In this document: piece by piece, positions 38,451-50,439 of the stretch | How the letters are laid out: each line of letters opens with the position of its first letter | How positions within the stretch are numbered: position 1 is the first letter of the stretch | DNA from: Blasia pusilla | Taxonomy: Eukaryota > Marchantiophyta > Marchantiopsida > Blasiales | DNA: 64,000 nt | Direction of reading: 5' to 3' | Assembly: GCA_050084515.1 (NCBI GenBank) | Contig: CM114272.1 | Span: forward strand, 31,496,001-31,560,000 | Translations under genes and position numbers: made by a program | Notes under the pieces: model-generated | Told to the model about the DNA's origin: nothing | Databases searched by the model: none | Seen by the model: only the letters and a program-made list of their open reading frames with translations

Positions 38451-38903
38451 GGAGATTTAGGGATAATTTGCCTAATTATCTCTATTTTTCCATGTTTGAT
38501 CAGTTTTTTGGTGACATTTTGGATAGGCTCCAAATTTCTAGGGTGTCTTGAGAGGTAAGGGCTTTCAAGGTTACTAGGAATTTTGAAGAAATCCGTTGGG
38601 TGCCTTTTGGGAGTGCTTGGATTTTATTTGGGACCAACTTGGATATTTGCGCTCCTTGTTGCATCTGAAATAAACTCCAATTGACTCCACATTAGGTGAG
38701 TGTTTGTGAGTGTGGAAATCTCTTGTTTCACCAAACTTGTTTGGTGATTTTGAGATTTCCAATTCATAGACCCGAGTGTTTTGACTTGTTCCATTAGTTC
38801 TCCTTAGCACATCGGGGATGTGGTGGTGATCAAAGAACCTTATCTAAACACGCCCATATCTACCTTTTCCCTTTGAGAGCCCAACCCTAAACTTCCATCA
38901 TTC

Positions 38904-40479
38904 ATGCGTTGGTACATTATGAGACATTGTTTTAGCATCTCACGTCATTCTCTTTTTGGTATTTTCTTATCTCATCCTGTATATTTCTTTCCCTTGTATT
39001 TTTTAAGATATTATTATCTTCTTCATGCGAGGGAAATATCTAATGGGCATGGGTCATCGAGGGCGGGAGAGAACCGAAATGAGTCCAACATCAGTGCCAA
39101 GAGGCAAAGGGCAACTTTAAGGAATGATTTTAACATGGCCGTAAGAGAGGTATGGTTAGACCGATTTTTCCAACTTTTTTTAGACAAGAGACAATCCTAC
39201 ATTTTGAGGGGTATGGATGGTTTACATGACTACACCTTGGAATTGCAGAGATTGTCCAATAGAGTGACAAAGGCATTTGACTCGGAAGTGGATGCCATGG
39301 AGATTGATAGGTTGACTAAATTTTGTGCCCAACAAGGTGTTAACCTGAAGAGAGCATATATCGATCTCAAGACATATAAGGATGAGAAGTAGAATACTGT
39401 AGAGTCGGCTCTCCTAGAAAGATTTTGTATAGAATTAAGAAGTGCTCAACGTCTTTTCAAGGGACGTAGTACTTCTCTGGGGTTGACATTGACCGTTCCA
39501 TGTGTAATAACTTTGATTTTCGATAAGAATCTAGTAAGAGGACATGACCCGAGCGATATTATGGGAACCGGTTTACACGGAATTTTGAACCGTTGTAAAA
39601 TAAACGGAACCCATGGTTTTAGGGAAGAAATATACTATTGCATGAAGATGTATAGGGAATCATCTTTATTAGGATCTACAAAATCGATGATGCGAGAGGG
39701 GTTGTTTGCGAGCATTTTACATCGCGGTGTTGTTTGCATGGTGGGAAGGTTGATTGAGGATCCACCACGTGCCATTTTTCCATATTGGAATGGTGGACAC
39801 CTCAAAAATTGGTTGCGAGCATGCCATAACTTGAAGAACGGCGGGGGTAATCTAGGAGAGTTGGAAAAGATGAGATGTCTAGCAATAGCATCAAATGTCA
39901 TCCAGCTTGTGGTTGCCCTTCTTGGTACCATGGAGATTGTCCACAAGCGTGGGGTTTTTCATACCGACCTCCATGCTAGAAACATGTTCATCCATTTTGG
40001 ATCCAACTCTAACCCATACATCAGCGTTGGAGATTGGGGGAATGCCATGTGGACTGATGAAGTCTTAGAGTCTTCTCATAGATGGTAGCAGCCTGAGGAA
40101 AAAGGATCATGTTGGGCATATAGCACCGGAGTTGATAGGAAAGCCTCAGAATCTCCCTTTTAGCAAGACCACTCAAATCTATGCCCTAGGAATGATTGTG
40201 AAGAATTTTAACTATGTGACATACAACCTTTCTGTCGGGAATGCCCAAGCAAACGTGAGATTTACTTATTTGGAAAGGATTCAAAAGTGGGCATTAGCTC
40301 CGAATCCCTCTGATCGCAAAAACTCAGAGTTTCTTATTGCATATATCAGAGCAAATGCAAAAGTATTAGGTGTAGACGATGTAGATTCGGGATTAAGGCC
40401 AATGACAAGTATGATTGTAAACTTGTTTGAGGATTGGATATTCATCATGAGAAATGAAACACTTGGTTCAAAAAGATGA
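38904..40479 (+). pseudogene. Protein kinase-like gene, decayed
   Basis: This is a plus-strand gene of about 500 codons. The N-terminal part (to about 39500) is basic and helical with no known domain. The kinase-like part follows: HRGVVCMVG (about 39725), a hinge-like IFPYWNGGHLKNWL (about 39775), the catalytic loop HTDLHARN (about 39960), GDWG in place of DFG (about 40030) and APELIGKP (about 40120), then a C-lobe ending near 40479. Breaks are TAG at 39390-39392 and at 40086-40088, each followed by continued homology, and one lost base in the A-run near 40105. The loop Asp and Asn are kept, so the ancestor may have been an active kinase. Together with the RING gene it may be an element-encoded pair. 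I do not recognise the exact family. Confidence 0.6.
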
Positions 40480-40608
40480 ATGTGTTACTATGAAAATTTG
40501 TAAATGATGAATCTTGATTGATATGCGGATGTATTATGAGCCATCGTATCACTATTATTGGAATCATTTCTAAATCATCTTTCTTTTTGTATTTTGGTAA
40601 AAGAAAAG

Positions 40609-41403
40609 ATGGATTTGTCACCTCATGAAGATCGTAGCCCTCACAACAATTAGGATGACGGAAGAGGGGAAGAACCCATTCATACACCAACACCAGAGAT
40701 CCCTCCGAAGGTGAACAAGAAGACGGTCTCGCAATATGTCATCGAAGATGAATTGAAAGTGCATTTGGATAGCGCCATTGAACCACAAGTTTTGAAAGGA
40801 GAGTTCAAGAAGTCGCGGTTGAAGTGGCCAGAGCGTCCGATTGGAGAATTTGCAAGGAAAGTGGAAGAGAATGACTGGACAAAGGATTGGGCTTTATTCA
40901 ATGACATCCGAAAGTACAAAGACCTCCCCAAGAGGAAGATGAAGTTAGTGAGCAAGATATTTGTTCAGCTCAAAGTCGCGGAGTTGATGAAGGATATGGA
41001 GATCCAATATGGCGATGTGGATGAGGGGTCTATGAGAAGAGATAAGAGACCAAGAGAAGAAGATAGTAGAACCCCACGGAAACACTTTAAACGAGCAAGA
41101 GTGGAAGCTTCATCATCACGAGCGTCGTCGCGCCATTATCAGCAAGGTGGATTTTCAAGGAGCCTTGGAGCCATACTCTCTTCCTTGGATGGTCAAAGAA
41201 GATGGTGAAGAATATATACAAGACGAGAGTGGAGATGAAGGACGAGTACAGATGGGGATGAAGGATAGACGAGATGGTTTAAATGATCTCTATGTAGGTC
41301 GTAGTACGAGCTTTGATGAGCCCAGGAGAGTTATGATCGCCCTTTACATAGCGGTGCTCCTCCCCAAACCTTTCATGGGGAGAGTGCTCTGGATAATAGC
41401 GAG
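40609..41403 (+). pseudogene. Second gene of the kinase-RING unit, 5' part
   Basis: An ATG at 40609 opens a frame that runs to 41208 with one TAG at 40651-40653. The product has a charged segment (KKTVSQYVIEDELKVHLDSA and on) and then a basic, Ser/Arg-rich stretch with a nuclear-localisation look (RRDKRPREED, HFKRARVEASSSRASS). After about 41150 the likely frame shifts. It ends where the Ty3/gypsy insertion begins. The plausible continuation is the RING-coding segment from 51043, so the two pieces probably formed one gene. It lies 130 bases after the kinase gene on the same strand. Function unknown. Confidence 0.5.
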
Positions 41404-41407
41404 GTAA

Positions 41408-43570
41408 TGTCTCGTCTATCATAGTTAGAGTGTCACGATTGTTAGCATAGATCAATGGAATCTAGTAGAGTCTCTGCACGAGTAGTGGAGGACATGCCCA
41501 AGAGTTCAAGGATGACCTGTTGAGGCCCAGGGAAACCTGAGAGAGCAGGTTTCCCTTTCATTTCGGCACATTTGGAGCCATATTGAGAAACTTACTATTT
41601 TAGGTAAGTACCATTTTGAGTATATGATCGACTTTCTATTTTTGGTGAGTCGCCCTTGACCTCCTACATCAGGTCAAGAGCCAAGGAGGTGACTTGGGAG
41701 AATAGGTTACCATGGAGAGAGCTTGGGAGAGGGGAGGGGTATACCTTAAGGAGAGAGAGCTTGAGAGCTTATTCTCTCTTTGTTGAACCTCTTGGCATGA
41801 GGCGGCAGAGTTATGGTCCCTTGCTTTGTGAGTGTAATCGAAGTCTCTCATTAGGAGAGTGGGTTTGGTTTGACATGAGAGAGAGTGCACATCTTTAGGA
41901 GCTATGGTATGAGATGGTGTAGAGAGAGATTGGATCTTACTTTACAAAGAGAGAATGAGAGAGCTTCATGGGGGGAGCTCGCTTGTCACTTGCTGATTTT
42001 GCAGGTTGGGGACGGTGTTCCCCTTCCAGTGGCCCATGGGAATGCTCACCAAAGCAAGGGCTGCTTTGATTGTTCTTTGCATTTGTCGATTTTTAGTGTG
42101 GAAGAGTGGCGCACGGAAGCGCTGCCCAATTTTTGATATGGATTGATTATGGGGGCGGGTTACCCCATGCCGGTACTCTGGAGGGCACCATGTAGCTTGC
42201 TGATTTGTATTTTTATAGGTTTTACATTTTGGTCGGGAGAAATCAGCGCGGAAGCGTTGCCAAAATCTTGTGTAGGAGAAAGAGACATTGGGCTTTAGGA
42301 TAGTCCTTGTCAGTTTTTACTGGAATGTCCAATTCCAAATTTTTTTGACTTTGTCGTAGATTGTGAAGCTGTGCACGTTGCGCAATTTGGAGTTGCGAGT
42401 AAAAAGTTATGGTCAATCTTGCAAAACTGCCATTGCTAGGCGATTTTTAGGGTTAAATTGTTCAAACCCTAAACCATCCACCACGCCGACGGCAGCCATC
42501 GCCATCATAGTCATCGTCATTGCTCAACGGTCAACCATCACCGTCAATGGTCAAATGTCACCATCAATGGTCCATCGTCACCATCAACGGTCAAGGGTCA
42601 ACCGTCACCGTCAACAGTTCACCGTCCACCGTCCATCGTCCACCATCGGCCGTTGCTATTGCCCAACGTTGCTCAGAGCTGCATTCGGCCGTTGTCCACC
42701 CTTTGGTTGCCATTCCCACCATTATGGAGTGGAGGGTCTTCCACGAGGTTCGTTGATTCTCTGACTTGCTTCGCCACCACGTACTTTATTTTGGCCGCCA
42801 TCGTCATCAAAGTTTTGTCGTCAACCAGTGATGGCAGATGACCTCCGATTATGGTGTTTGAGTTTTGATTTCATGTTGCTATGTTGTGATTGGTAGCCGC
42901 TCGACGACGATCAAGTACCGTGCCGTGATGCCCGTAGCCTCAACGCGCCGTCAATTGCGGCGCCGTGTCGCTTGTGGCCGCACCACACCGTCTCGATCGC
43001 GGAGTCCCATCGTCATTGTGGAGCAGAGTGTGGGTTTATTGTTGATTGAGGAGGGTATGCCGCCAAGTACCGTATTCCACCATCGAGGGTTGTGCCGTTC
43101 GTAGCCGTTCCGTGCCGCCTGCAACGCCGCATCGTTCCGTTGGAACTGCACTGTCTATCAAGGAGTTTTGAGTACGGGAGGAGTATGACTTGCTGATTGG
43201 AGGAGTTTTCTCCACGACCGAGTTGGGGTTGAAATTTGCACTTGTTGAGGAGCGATACCGACATGTGTTCAGGTTACCCATTCTGGTCCTTTACCCTGCA
43301 CGCGTGAGGGATTCTGGGATTTTGGTAGTTTATTTGGGGATATTGGGTTCTGTGGATGCTGAGAGCATCATTTATGTATGTGGTTTAGGGGACATAGACT
43401 TGTGTGGGATGTCCGGAGTTGAGGGTAGGTTGTCGATGAGATGATAGCCTGGTCGATTTGCCGCACCATACCACATGTTGCCGCACATTACACGTCTTGG
43501 GGAGGGAGAGTGTAGATCGAGTGCCGCATGTTTGGGATGAGTGATTGAAGGATTACTCGTGAGGGTGAGA
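41408..43570 (+). other. Gypsy leader region, non-coding
   Basis: About 2.1 kb precedes gag. It has no motif-bearing frame. I found no tRNA primer site of a familiar type. Phrases such as ACTTGCTGATT recur (41990, 42197, 43187) and GGAAGCGTTGCC / GGAAGCGCTGCC recur (42250, 42115), hinting at internal duplication. Confidence 0.4.
42500..42660 (+). repeat. Minisatellite of GTCACCATCAACGGTCA type
   Basis: About eight imperfect copies of a 15-20-base unit built from GTCACCRTCAAYGGTC and later CCGTCCACCGTCC lie in the gypsy leader. Frames through it are repetitive and not genes. Confidence 0.75.
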
Positions 43571-43579
43571 GTGATCATG

Positions 43580-45038
43580 TGAGAGGGGCACGAGGACCGT
43601 CACGGCGTCCTTTCAGGATTTTGAGAGGCGAGGTAGTGGATCTAAGAGTAGCTCTAGAGGGTTTACTCGGAGTGGTGCGAGGTTTCGAGGGTCTCGATGT
43701 GAGAGACCACCTCGATCTCCTTCTGTGTCATCTTCAGAAAAGGGGGAGCGTATAGAGGAGTTTGTGAGCACATCGCCACACATTGTGAGTGGTCCTACCA
43801 GTTGGGCGTACGAGATGGACGACCGGGGTAGGGGACCGCGTAGGTTTTCGGGTGCTGTAGGCACCATAGAGCTACACGACTTCATTGCGGAGTTTAGGAG
43901 TTGGTGTGACTCACACCGGGCTAGGAACTCTAGAGAGTTCAACCGGTTTACAGCATGGAACGGTTTGTTCCAGCATTTAGAGGGGGCACCCATGGACGAT
44001 TACCATGAGTTCTCCCACAGATATGCCCAAGAGATTGAGGCATAGCGACTCTACTATGACCCACACTATGTGTCATGGACGGAGCCGTTCCTAGATGAGG
44101 AGGAGGAGTCAAGAGAGGCTACTTCCTCTTCCACTAGTGATGTTTAAGGAGGGGTCACTCGCACTAGAGCAGGTGCACCGTCTAGTCGGGTTCGTCCGAG
44201 GTTCAACCCCGTGGTTGAGTTCTTTGCTGAGTTGAGGGCAAGCTACCAGGGGGTACGGACAGAGAAGTTGCAGAGCATCCACCACTTCCAGAGGCGCCCG
44301 GGTGAGAGTTTGCGTGAGGCTTACACTCACTTGCGCCGGTTGATCAACGTCACTCAGGGGGTGACAAAGGCTCAGGCTATCCACTCATGGTACGCGATGC
44401 TGGACCGAACCCTGTGGACACGGGTGCGAGAGGGGGTGCTTCTTATGAACACCTCCCCTACGTTGAGAGATGGTTTTAGGACCGCCAAGAACATTGAGCG
44501 CAACATGGCGGAGGAGATCGTAGCCACCATGGGTTTTGGGCGAGATTAGTTACGATTGCCTGCACTACCGGTGTAGCAACGTGGACTCCGAGATAGGTCA
44601 ACTGTGGCACCACAAGCTCAGGGAGCATACCGGAAGGCCATGCCACAGAGACCTACGCCTTCATATGCGGCTCAGCAGCAACCTCCTACTATTACTTGTT
44701 GGTCATGTGGTGAAGCCCATCATTAGCGCGATTGCACTCGTCATAGTCATGGACGTGTGCCTCAGCATGGAGGTTATCAATGTGACTATTGTCAGAGGTA
44801 TGGTCATACACGTGCCAGGTGTTTCATTTTCCATCCTAAGTTACATCTGGACCGAGGGCCAGAGAGGGCACTAGAGCGAGTAGCCGGTCCGGGTGGACTA
44901 GAGATCGTGCACCAAGTGGTCCCGTTGGGGGACGAGGAGCTAGAGTTGCCCGACAAGGTGGTGGAGCTGCCCGTGGAGGAGGTAGAGTCCCACCACCTAG
45001 ATGCGTTGAGGAAGATTTCGGGCATGAGGCTAGGATAG
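43580..45038 (+). pseudogene. Gypsy gag with two CCHC zinc knuckles
   Basis: One frame runs from about 43580 to 45038, interrupted by TAG at 44043, 44547, 44574 and 44724 and by TAA near 44145. The capsid-like part contains FNPVVEFFAELRASYQ and FQRRPGESLREAYTHLRRLI (44205-44340). Two knuckles follow: CWSCGEAHH then a stop codon then RDC (about 44699-44735), and CDYCQRYGHTRARC (about 44781-44822). Gag would form the particle and bind the RNA. The frame then shifts by one near 45040, where the pol reading begins; whether this was a programmed shift or a later indel cannot be told from one copy. Confidence 0.8.
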
Positions 45039-45075
45039 CTGCTCGATACATCAGCTACAGGAGCACATTGCCGCT

Positions 45076-46125
45076 ATGGCATTGAGATTACCCGATGTCG
45101 AATCCATGGCATCGACATCACATGGAGCAACTAGAGATATGGAGGATCCTGGTTGGATGTGCGGGGTTGCCCAGATGGAGGCAGCCGCAATTGTGACGCA
45201 TGGAGCAGCCGTAGAGTTGGATCCACAGCGAGGGAAAGCCAGGAAACAGACTAGGCTTCCTTAGTCTTTCACGTTGACCGAGGCGATGAAGACCCCATCG
45301 ATGGGTCCTGATTAGAGCTCCTGGAGAGTTGGTGATGTTGTTGGTATGCACACACGGAGGGCGATAGGAGAAGCGAGTGCGACAACTCCTATTGTTGATG
45401 CTCAGGAGGGGCATGTGTCAAGCACGTTGTTGGGGGCGGCCACAATTGTGTACCGTGCTCCTTTATTTTCTGCTTCCAATGTTATGACGTTGGGGGGTAC
45501 GCCCGCCGAGGCTTTTTGGCTGGCCGCTTCACTATATGAGCGTGGAGTTGGAGTTCTTGCATCACGTTCAGAGGTGATTGTAGAGGAGGTGATGGACTTG
45601 CCCTTGGAGCAGATGCTCAGGCCGTCCACGTCAGATTCATGGGAGGCTACGGCTGCTAGGATGGCGGAGATGCCCGCTAGACCCGCGATAGAGCGTGCCA
45701 TGGCTTCTCCTGGTGTTGTATTGCTGGATAACCAAAGAGCGGTCTTCTAGTTGGTGAGTCCCGAAGGTAGAGCTTTTAGTCTGCAGCGCGTCTTGTTGGA
45801 TTCAGGAGCGCAACCCCTGATGTTGGGGAAAGCGTCATTCATATGATTGGGCTTGACGAGAGCCGATATGGAGTGTTGTCCATTCCGGATACAGACATCC
45901 TTGGGTGGAGCGAGTACCACACAATATATCACCTGACAGGAAGTCGTGTTGAGGATTCGCTCGGGACATCCTAGAGATGAGTCCGTGGTGCGAGCCAAGG
46001 CGATAGTGACAAATGCAGAGTCTCACGACGTCTTGGTTGGTGGAGCAGTGTCATACCCGATGGGGTTGTCCCTAGATTACTGGGAGGAGTTAGCATCCTA
46101 TAGACCAGGATGGCAGTGAGGTGAT
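45076..46125 (+). pseudogene. Gypsy protease region
   Basis: A continuous frame leads from 45076 through an unassigned linker to an aspartic protease signature, VLLDSGAQPLMLGKA, at about 45793-45837. The D-S-G-A triad is the retropepsin active site, which would cut the polyprotein. Stops in the frame include TAG at 45748-45750 and TGA at 45844-45846, with further TGA codons near 45934 and 46119. A later VGGAVSYPMGLSLDYW fits the end of such a domain. The same frame continues without shift into the methyltransferase. Confidence 0.75.
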
Positions 46126-46152
46126 GGGCGCCTTAGCTCATTACCAGTTGGA

Positions 46153-47480
46153 TTGACAGGTGCACTGATCGAGCGACGGCGAGGAGAGGTGGCGACCTTA
46201 GCAACATTTAGCAGTGCCATCACTTGGCCTAGTGATTTGATTGAGGGACATGTCCATGCAGAGGATACTCCCGTTCCTGAAATTTCTATGGAGAGGAGTG
46301 TTATGGTAGCCGCATCATTGCTTGGAGGAGAGGTGCCGTTGTGGGGCTCGATTGAGAAGCTTCAAAGATTGGCAGATGAGCACGTGCAGATCGCGTGGAG
46401 TGAGGCGTTTCCACCAGAGCGTGACGGGTTTGAGGAACCCGAGGTAGCAGAGAGTGCTACGATGACACCCTTGGATACCACACCTATTGTGTGGTGTATC
46501 CGAGAGGAGGGTATTCGGGTGTTAGATCTCTTTGGAGGGATTAGCATCGGGTTAGCTGCTGTTTTGCAAGCAGGAGTGCGCGTGCAGCAGTACCTGTATG
46601 TGGAAAGTGATGATGTTGGGAGGCACATCTCACTACAATATGTGGCGCAGTTATGCCTACATTTTCCCGACTTATTGTGTGCGCCCGCGGTACAGGGGTA
46701 CCAGAGTTCCCTACCGAGGGATATTTTGTTGCTGGGGGGCGCAGGACTTAGACTAGCTAGGCACCATTGATTTGGTCATTGCCGGTTGGCCATGTCAAGG
46801 CCAATCGAGTGCTGGACGAGGCAGCGGGTTGCCTGACACTCGGTCGAGGTTGTTTTGGGAGATGTTGACGGTCTTACGGCAGTTACAAGAGCACCAATCT
46901 CGTTCTCTAGCCTATATTTTGGAGAATGTGCCGATTTTAGGAGACTCCAGGTCACGGGTGGTGACGAGTGCTCATCAGGTGCATGCCTGGATCGGCCCAC
47001 AAGTGTTCTTGGATGCAGCGAGTGTAGGTTCTAGAGCCCATTGCCCGCGTCTATGGTGGACCAACTTGGTGCCCCATGCGGTGTTACGGAGGGCGTATGC
47101 GAGAGTGGAGCACCCCTCCCATTTGTTAGTGGATTCCATTCTAGATCCAGGTCATTGCTCATAGGCAGTGAGGCACGATGATCGACCACCATTGACTGTA
47201 GGCAAGGCGCCGGCAGTCTTTCCCACGTTTGTGAGTTTTCCCGCTTCCTATGCATACAAGGAGGCCGGTTCTGGCTTGGTTTAGGCTGACCAGGTTCAGA
47301 GGTTGGTGGAGCCCAATGCCAACAAGAGAGAGCGGGCGATGGGATTTCCCACAAGAGTGACGGCAGTACCGTCAGTATTAGAGGCATCACGACGGCATGT
47401 CTTGGGTTAGGCGATGGACTTAAACAGCTTGACATGGATCTTCAGCTTGGGAGTGGTTGAGCAGCGTCAGATGAGATTGC
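46153..47480 (+). pseudogene. C5-cytosine DNA methyltransferase domain within pol
   Basis: This domain would transfer a methyl group from S-adenosylmethionine to C5 of cytosine. Motifs appear in order: I, VLDLFGGISIGLAA (about 46520); an acidic YVESDDVGRHI where the cofactor ribose site is expected (about 46596); IV, GWPCQGQS with the catalytic Pro-Cys (about 46788); VI, ENVP (about 46920); VIII-like, CPRLWWTN (about 47043); IX, RERAMGFP (about 47328); X-like, AMDLNSLTW (about 47411). It sits between protease and RT in the pol reading. There is one shift in the G-run near 46737 and TAG at 47162, 47282 and 47408. The catalytic cysteine is intact but the frame is not. Retroelements with such domains are described from charophytes and Symbiodinium; this copy looks related to the gypsy type. 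Confidence 0.88.
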
Positions 47481-49153
47481 GACAGATCACAGCGGTTGCG
47501 TTGGTGAGCCCCATGCCTACCAAGACCTGGCAGGCAGTGGCTGGGGGCGAGACCCCGAGGAGATCGACACACCCGGGGAGATCGGGAGAGACACCCTTGG
47601 ACTTCTTGGGATGTTTTGCAGGTACGCCAAGAGATGATATCCATAGCATCGAGCGTTGTTCTAGGCACTTCATGTGGAGGAGATCAGAGTTTGCACTTGG
47701 TTGCTCGAGAGCGGTCGAGTGTTGTTGTTCGAGACAGGGTTGCACCATAGCAACCACCGATATCCGCGCCGGAGAGTCCTATCGTAGTCACGATGGAGAC
47801 TTGGGAGCCACAAATGGGCCCTAAGTTGACAGGAGGAGAGCGGCACCGAATACATTAGTTCCTCAGGAGTTATAAGAGCTGCTTTGCGTTTAGCATGGAG
47901 GATTTGGGTACGCTGAAGGGACCAGGGATCCGCATTGAGTTGTGGAGTGATACGCCGATCTTCCGACGATACTACATATACACTGATATGGAGAGGGCTC
48001 TATTCAAAGTAGGAGCCAGGACTTGGTTGGAGGAGGACTAGTGGAGATGTCGCATGGGGAGTATGCATCTGCCACTGTCATGCCCGCCAAGAAGGATGTG
48101 CATGGCAATCGGACGGATAGGCGGATGTGTGGGGATTACCGACCTATCAATCGGCAGACGAAGTCCGATAGGTATGCCATGCCCACCCCGGAGGAGATCT
48201 TTGATGTGATTGGTCACGCAAAGGTCTTCAATTCATTGGATTTGCGAGCCGGATACCATCAGCTACCTATCAGATTGGAGGACAGGCAGAAGACGGCCTT
48301 TTGGGGCATCGATCCTCACGGGAAGGATTGTTTGTATTAGTGGCGGTTCTTACCATTTGGGTTAAAGAACACCCCATTGAGTTTCAGAGTGTCATGGAGA
48401 GGATCTTGGCTGGTCTGGATTTTGCTAGGTGTTATATTGATGAGATCGTAGTCTTTAGCGCCACGGTTGAGGAGCTTGAGCGACATCTAAAGGAGGTGAT
48501 TTGACGATTGCAATTACATGGGCTGAAGCTACATCCAGATGTGAGCCGTGTTCGCGCATTCATGGGATTGGAAAACTTCTATCGGCAATACGTCAAAGGA
48601 TTCAGTTCGATTGCAAAGCCGTTGACTTTACTGACCAAGGTGGATCACGAGTGGCACAAGGGAATGAGCAAGAGCAAGCATTTCAATTGCTCAAGGACAG
48701 GTTGACGTCTGCGCCCATCTTGAGGAGACCGATCAAGGGGCGTCCTTTCCAATTGCACACAGATTGGAGCATGTTGGGGCTTGGAGCGGAGCTCACCCAA
48801 CATGATGATGAGGGTAGAGAGTTCATGGTGGCTTACGCTAGCCGCTCGAACAACGCTGCAGAGGCAAAGTACAACTCGTATGAGGATAAGTGTTTGGCTG
48901 CAGTGTGGGCAACCCCTTTACCATCATCACTGATCATCAGCCACTGAAGTGGTTGATGGAGTCCAACAAGCTTACAGGGAAGCTTGCGAGATGGGCTATG
49001 TTGTTGGAGGAGTATGGTTTTCAGGTGGTACATGGACCTGGGACGCTCAACCAGGATGCAGATGGATTGAGTCATAACTCATGCCCGAGTCAGCGAGATG
49101 CGACTGGAGCTCAATGGCATGGAGAGAGTGATGAGGATTCAGTGCCAAAATGA
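47481..49153 (+). pseudogene. Gypsy reverse transcriptase and RNase H
   Basis: The RT begins near 47950. Its core shows VMPAKKDVHGNRTDRRMCGD (about 48080), YRPINRQTKSDRYAMPTPEE, FNSLDLRAGYHQLPI, then after TAG at 48338 RFLPFGLKN. The active site reads YIDEI (about 48437) where YxDD is expected, so the second catalytic Asp is lost. TGA interrupts at 48502. RNase H follows: FQLHTDWSMLGLGAEL (about 48750), AYASRSNNAAEAKYNSYEDK, then after a shift DHQPLKWLMESNKLTGKLAR and HGPGTLNQDADGLSH (about 48930-49075). The frame changes several times. The segment 47481-47950 is an unassigned linker. Confidence 0.88.
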
Positions 49154-50430
49154 CACGCGTCATTTAGGCATGTTGGCTATGAAGAGCCAGAGTGTGGAGA
49201 CTTCGATGGCGAGGTCTAGTGGAGAGTCCTTGGATCCCGAGGCGAGTGAGGAAACCATAGGTGGCCGAGATATTCATGATGATGGAGTAGTCTTGGAGTA
49301 CCTTCGTACTGGTAGCGTTGCAAGCACCGTGGGTGCTAGAGAGCAAGATCGGATTCTACAGCGGGCCAGACGGTTCCGTTGGGAGGGGACACATGTTTTG
49401 AGGGTTTGGGAGGATGGTAGAGTACGCGTAGCACCGCATCCTTTGCAGAGAGCATGACTAGTGTAGCATCCCCACGAGGAGTAGGGTCACTTTGGGGTGA
49501 AGCAGGCGTACAGCTTGCTCCAGATTCAGTATTGGTGGCGAGGCATGCAGACTGACGTTCAGCAGTTTGTTGCCAGATGCATGATGTGTGATCGGGTCCG
49601 AGCATCGTTCAATGCTCCGACCCCACAATTGCATCTATTACTGATCATGGGCTTAGGATATAGATGGAGTTTGGATTTTGTAGGACATTTGCCTTTGACG
49701 GAGCGTCATAGTCGTTATGTGTTGGTGATGGTCGAGCACTTCTCGAAGTGGATCGAGTTGGTTGCATTGCTTGACAAAGCGAGTGAGGGAGTAGCTTATG
49801 CCTTCCTTGACAGAGTGTTGAGTCATTATGGCGCACCGGCTGAGGTGTTGACAGACCAGGGGACCGAGTTTCACGGTGAGTTCCTGGCCTTGTGTGATTA
49901 GGCGTTGATCGACCACCGCACGACTTTGCGAGATCATCCCGAGGCGGATGGATTAGCAAAGAGAGTTGTGCAGACGGTGAAGAGGGGCTTACGTAAGTAT
50001 GGCTTGCAGAAAGGTCACCTAGGAGATTGGGACTTCCAGTTGCCATGGTTGGCGATGGGATACAGATTCAGCAGGCAGGCATCCTTAGCATCTTTTTCAC
50101 CGTACTTGCTACTTTATGGCCGAGAACCAGATTTACCTGCGGCCATTCGTCGAGATGCTGGTAAGGTGTTGGACCTTGATGACCCAGATTTATGGATGCG
50201 AGCATGTTTTCAGAGGGCTGAGTTGTTTCGGAGAGTGATGCCCATGGTGATCGAGAACTTGGCGACTGCGTAGCATCGGGATACGTTGAGGTATGTGACT
50301 ATTCAGGGTGGTGGTTATCAACCAACTATCCAGAGGTTTCATCAAGGAGATTATGTTTACTTGCAACAGACGGCACCAACGATGTTGGATGTGACTACAG
50401 GGCGCACTATCTAGAGAGTGCGTGACGTTT
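49154..50430 (+). pseudogene. Gypsy integrase
   Basis: The zinc-binding region HPHEE, a stop codon (TAG at 49482), GHFGVKQAY and then CMMC lies at about 49467-49590. The core shows the first Asp in SLDFVGHLP (about 49670) and the second in LTDQGTEF (about 49850). The expected catalytic Glu of the D,D-35-E triad reads Lys in DGLAKRVVQTVKRG (about 49960), a G-to-A type change. TAG breaks the frame at 49899, 50271 and near 50413. A C-terminal strand region (QGDYVYLQQ) follows. The integrase would have joined element cDNA to host DNA; this copy cannot. Confidence 0.88.
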
Positions 50431-50439
50431 TGCCATCTA

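Noticed and set aside
38150-38551. Proline-rich and glycine-rich frames on both strands
   Set aside because: They arise from C-runs and GGGCCC-rich linker DNA; both strands are open at once and no domain is visible.
42363-42764. A 133-residue frame in the gypsy leader
   Set aside because: It reads the GTCACCATCAACGGTCA minisatellite and has no domain.
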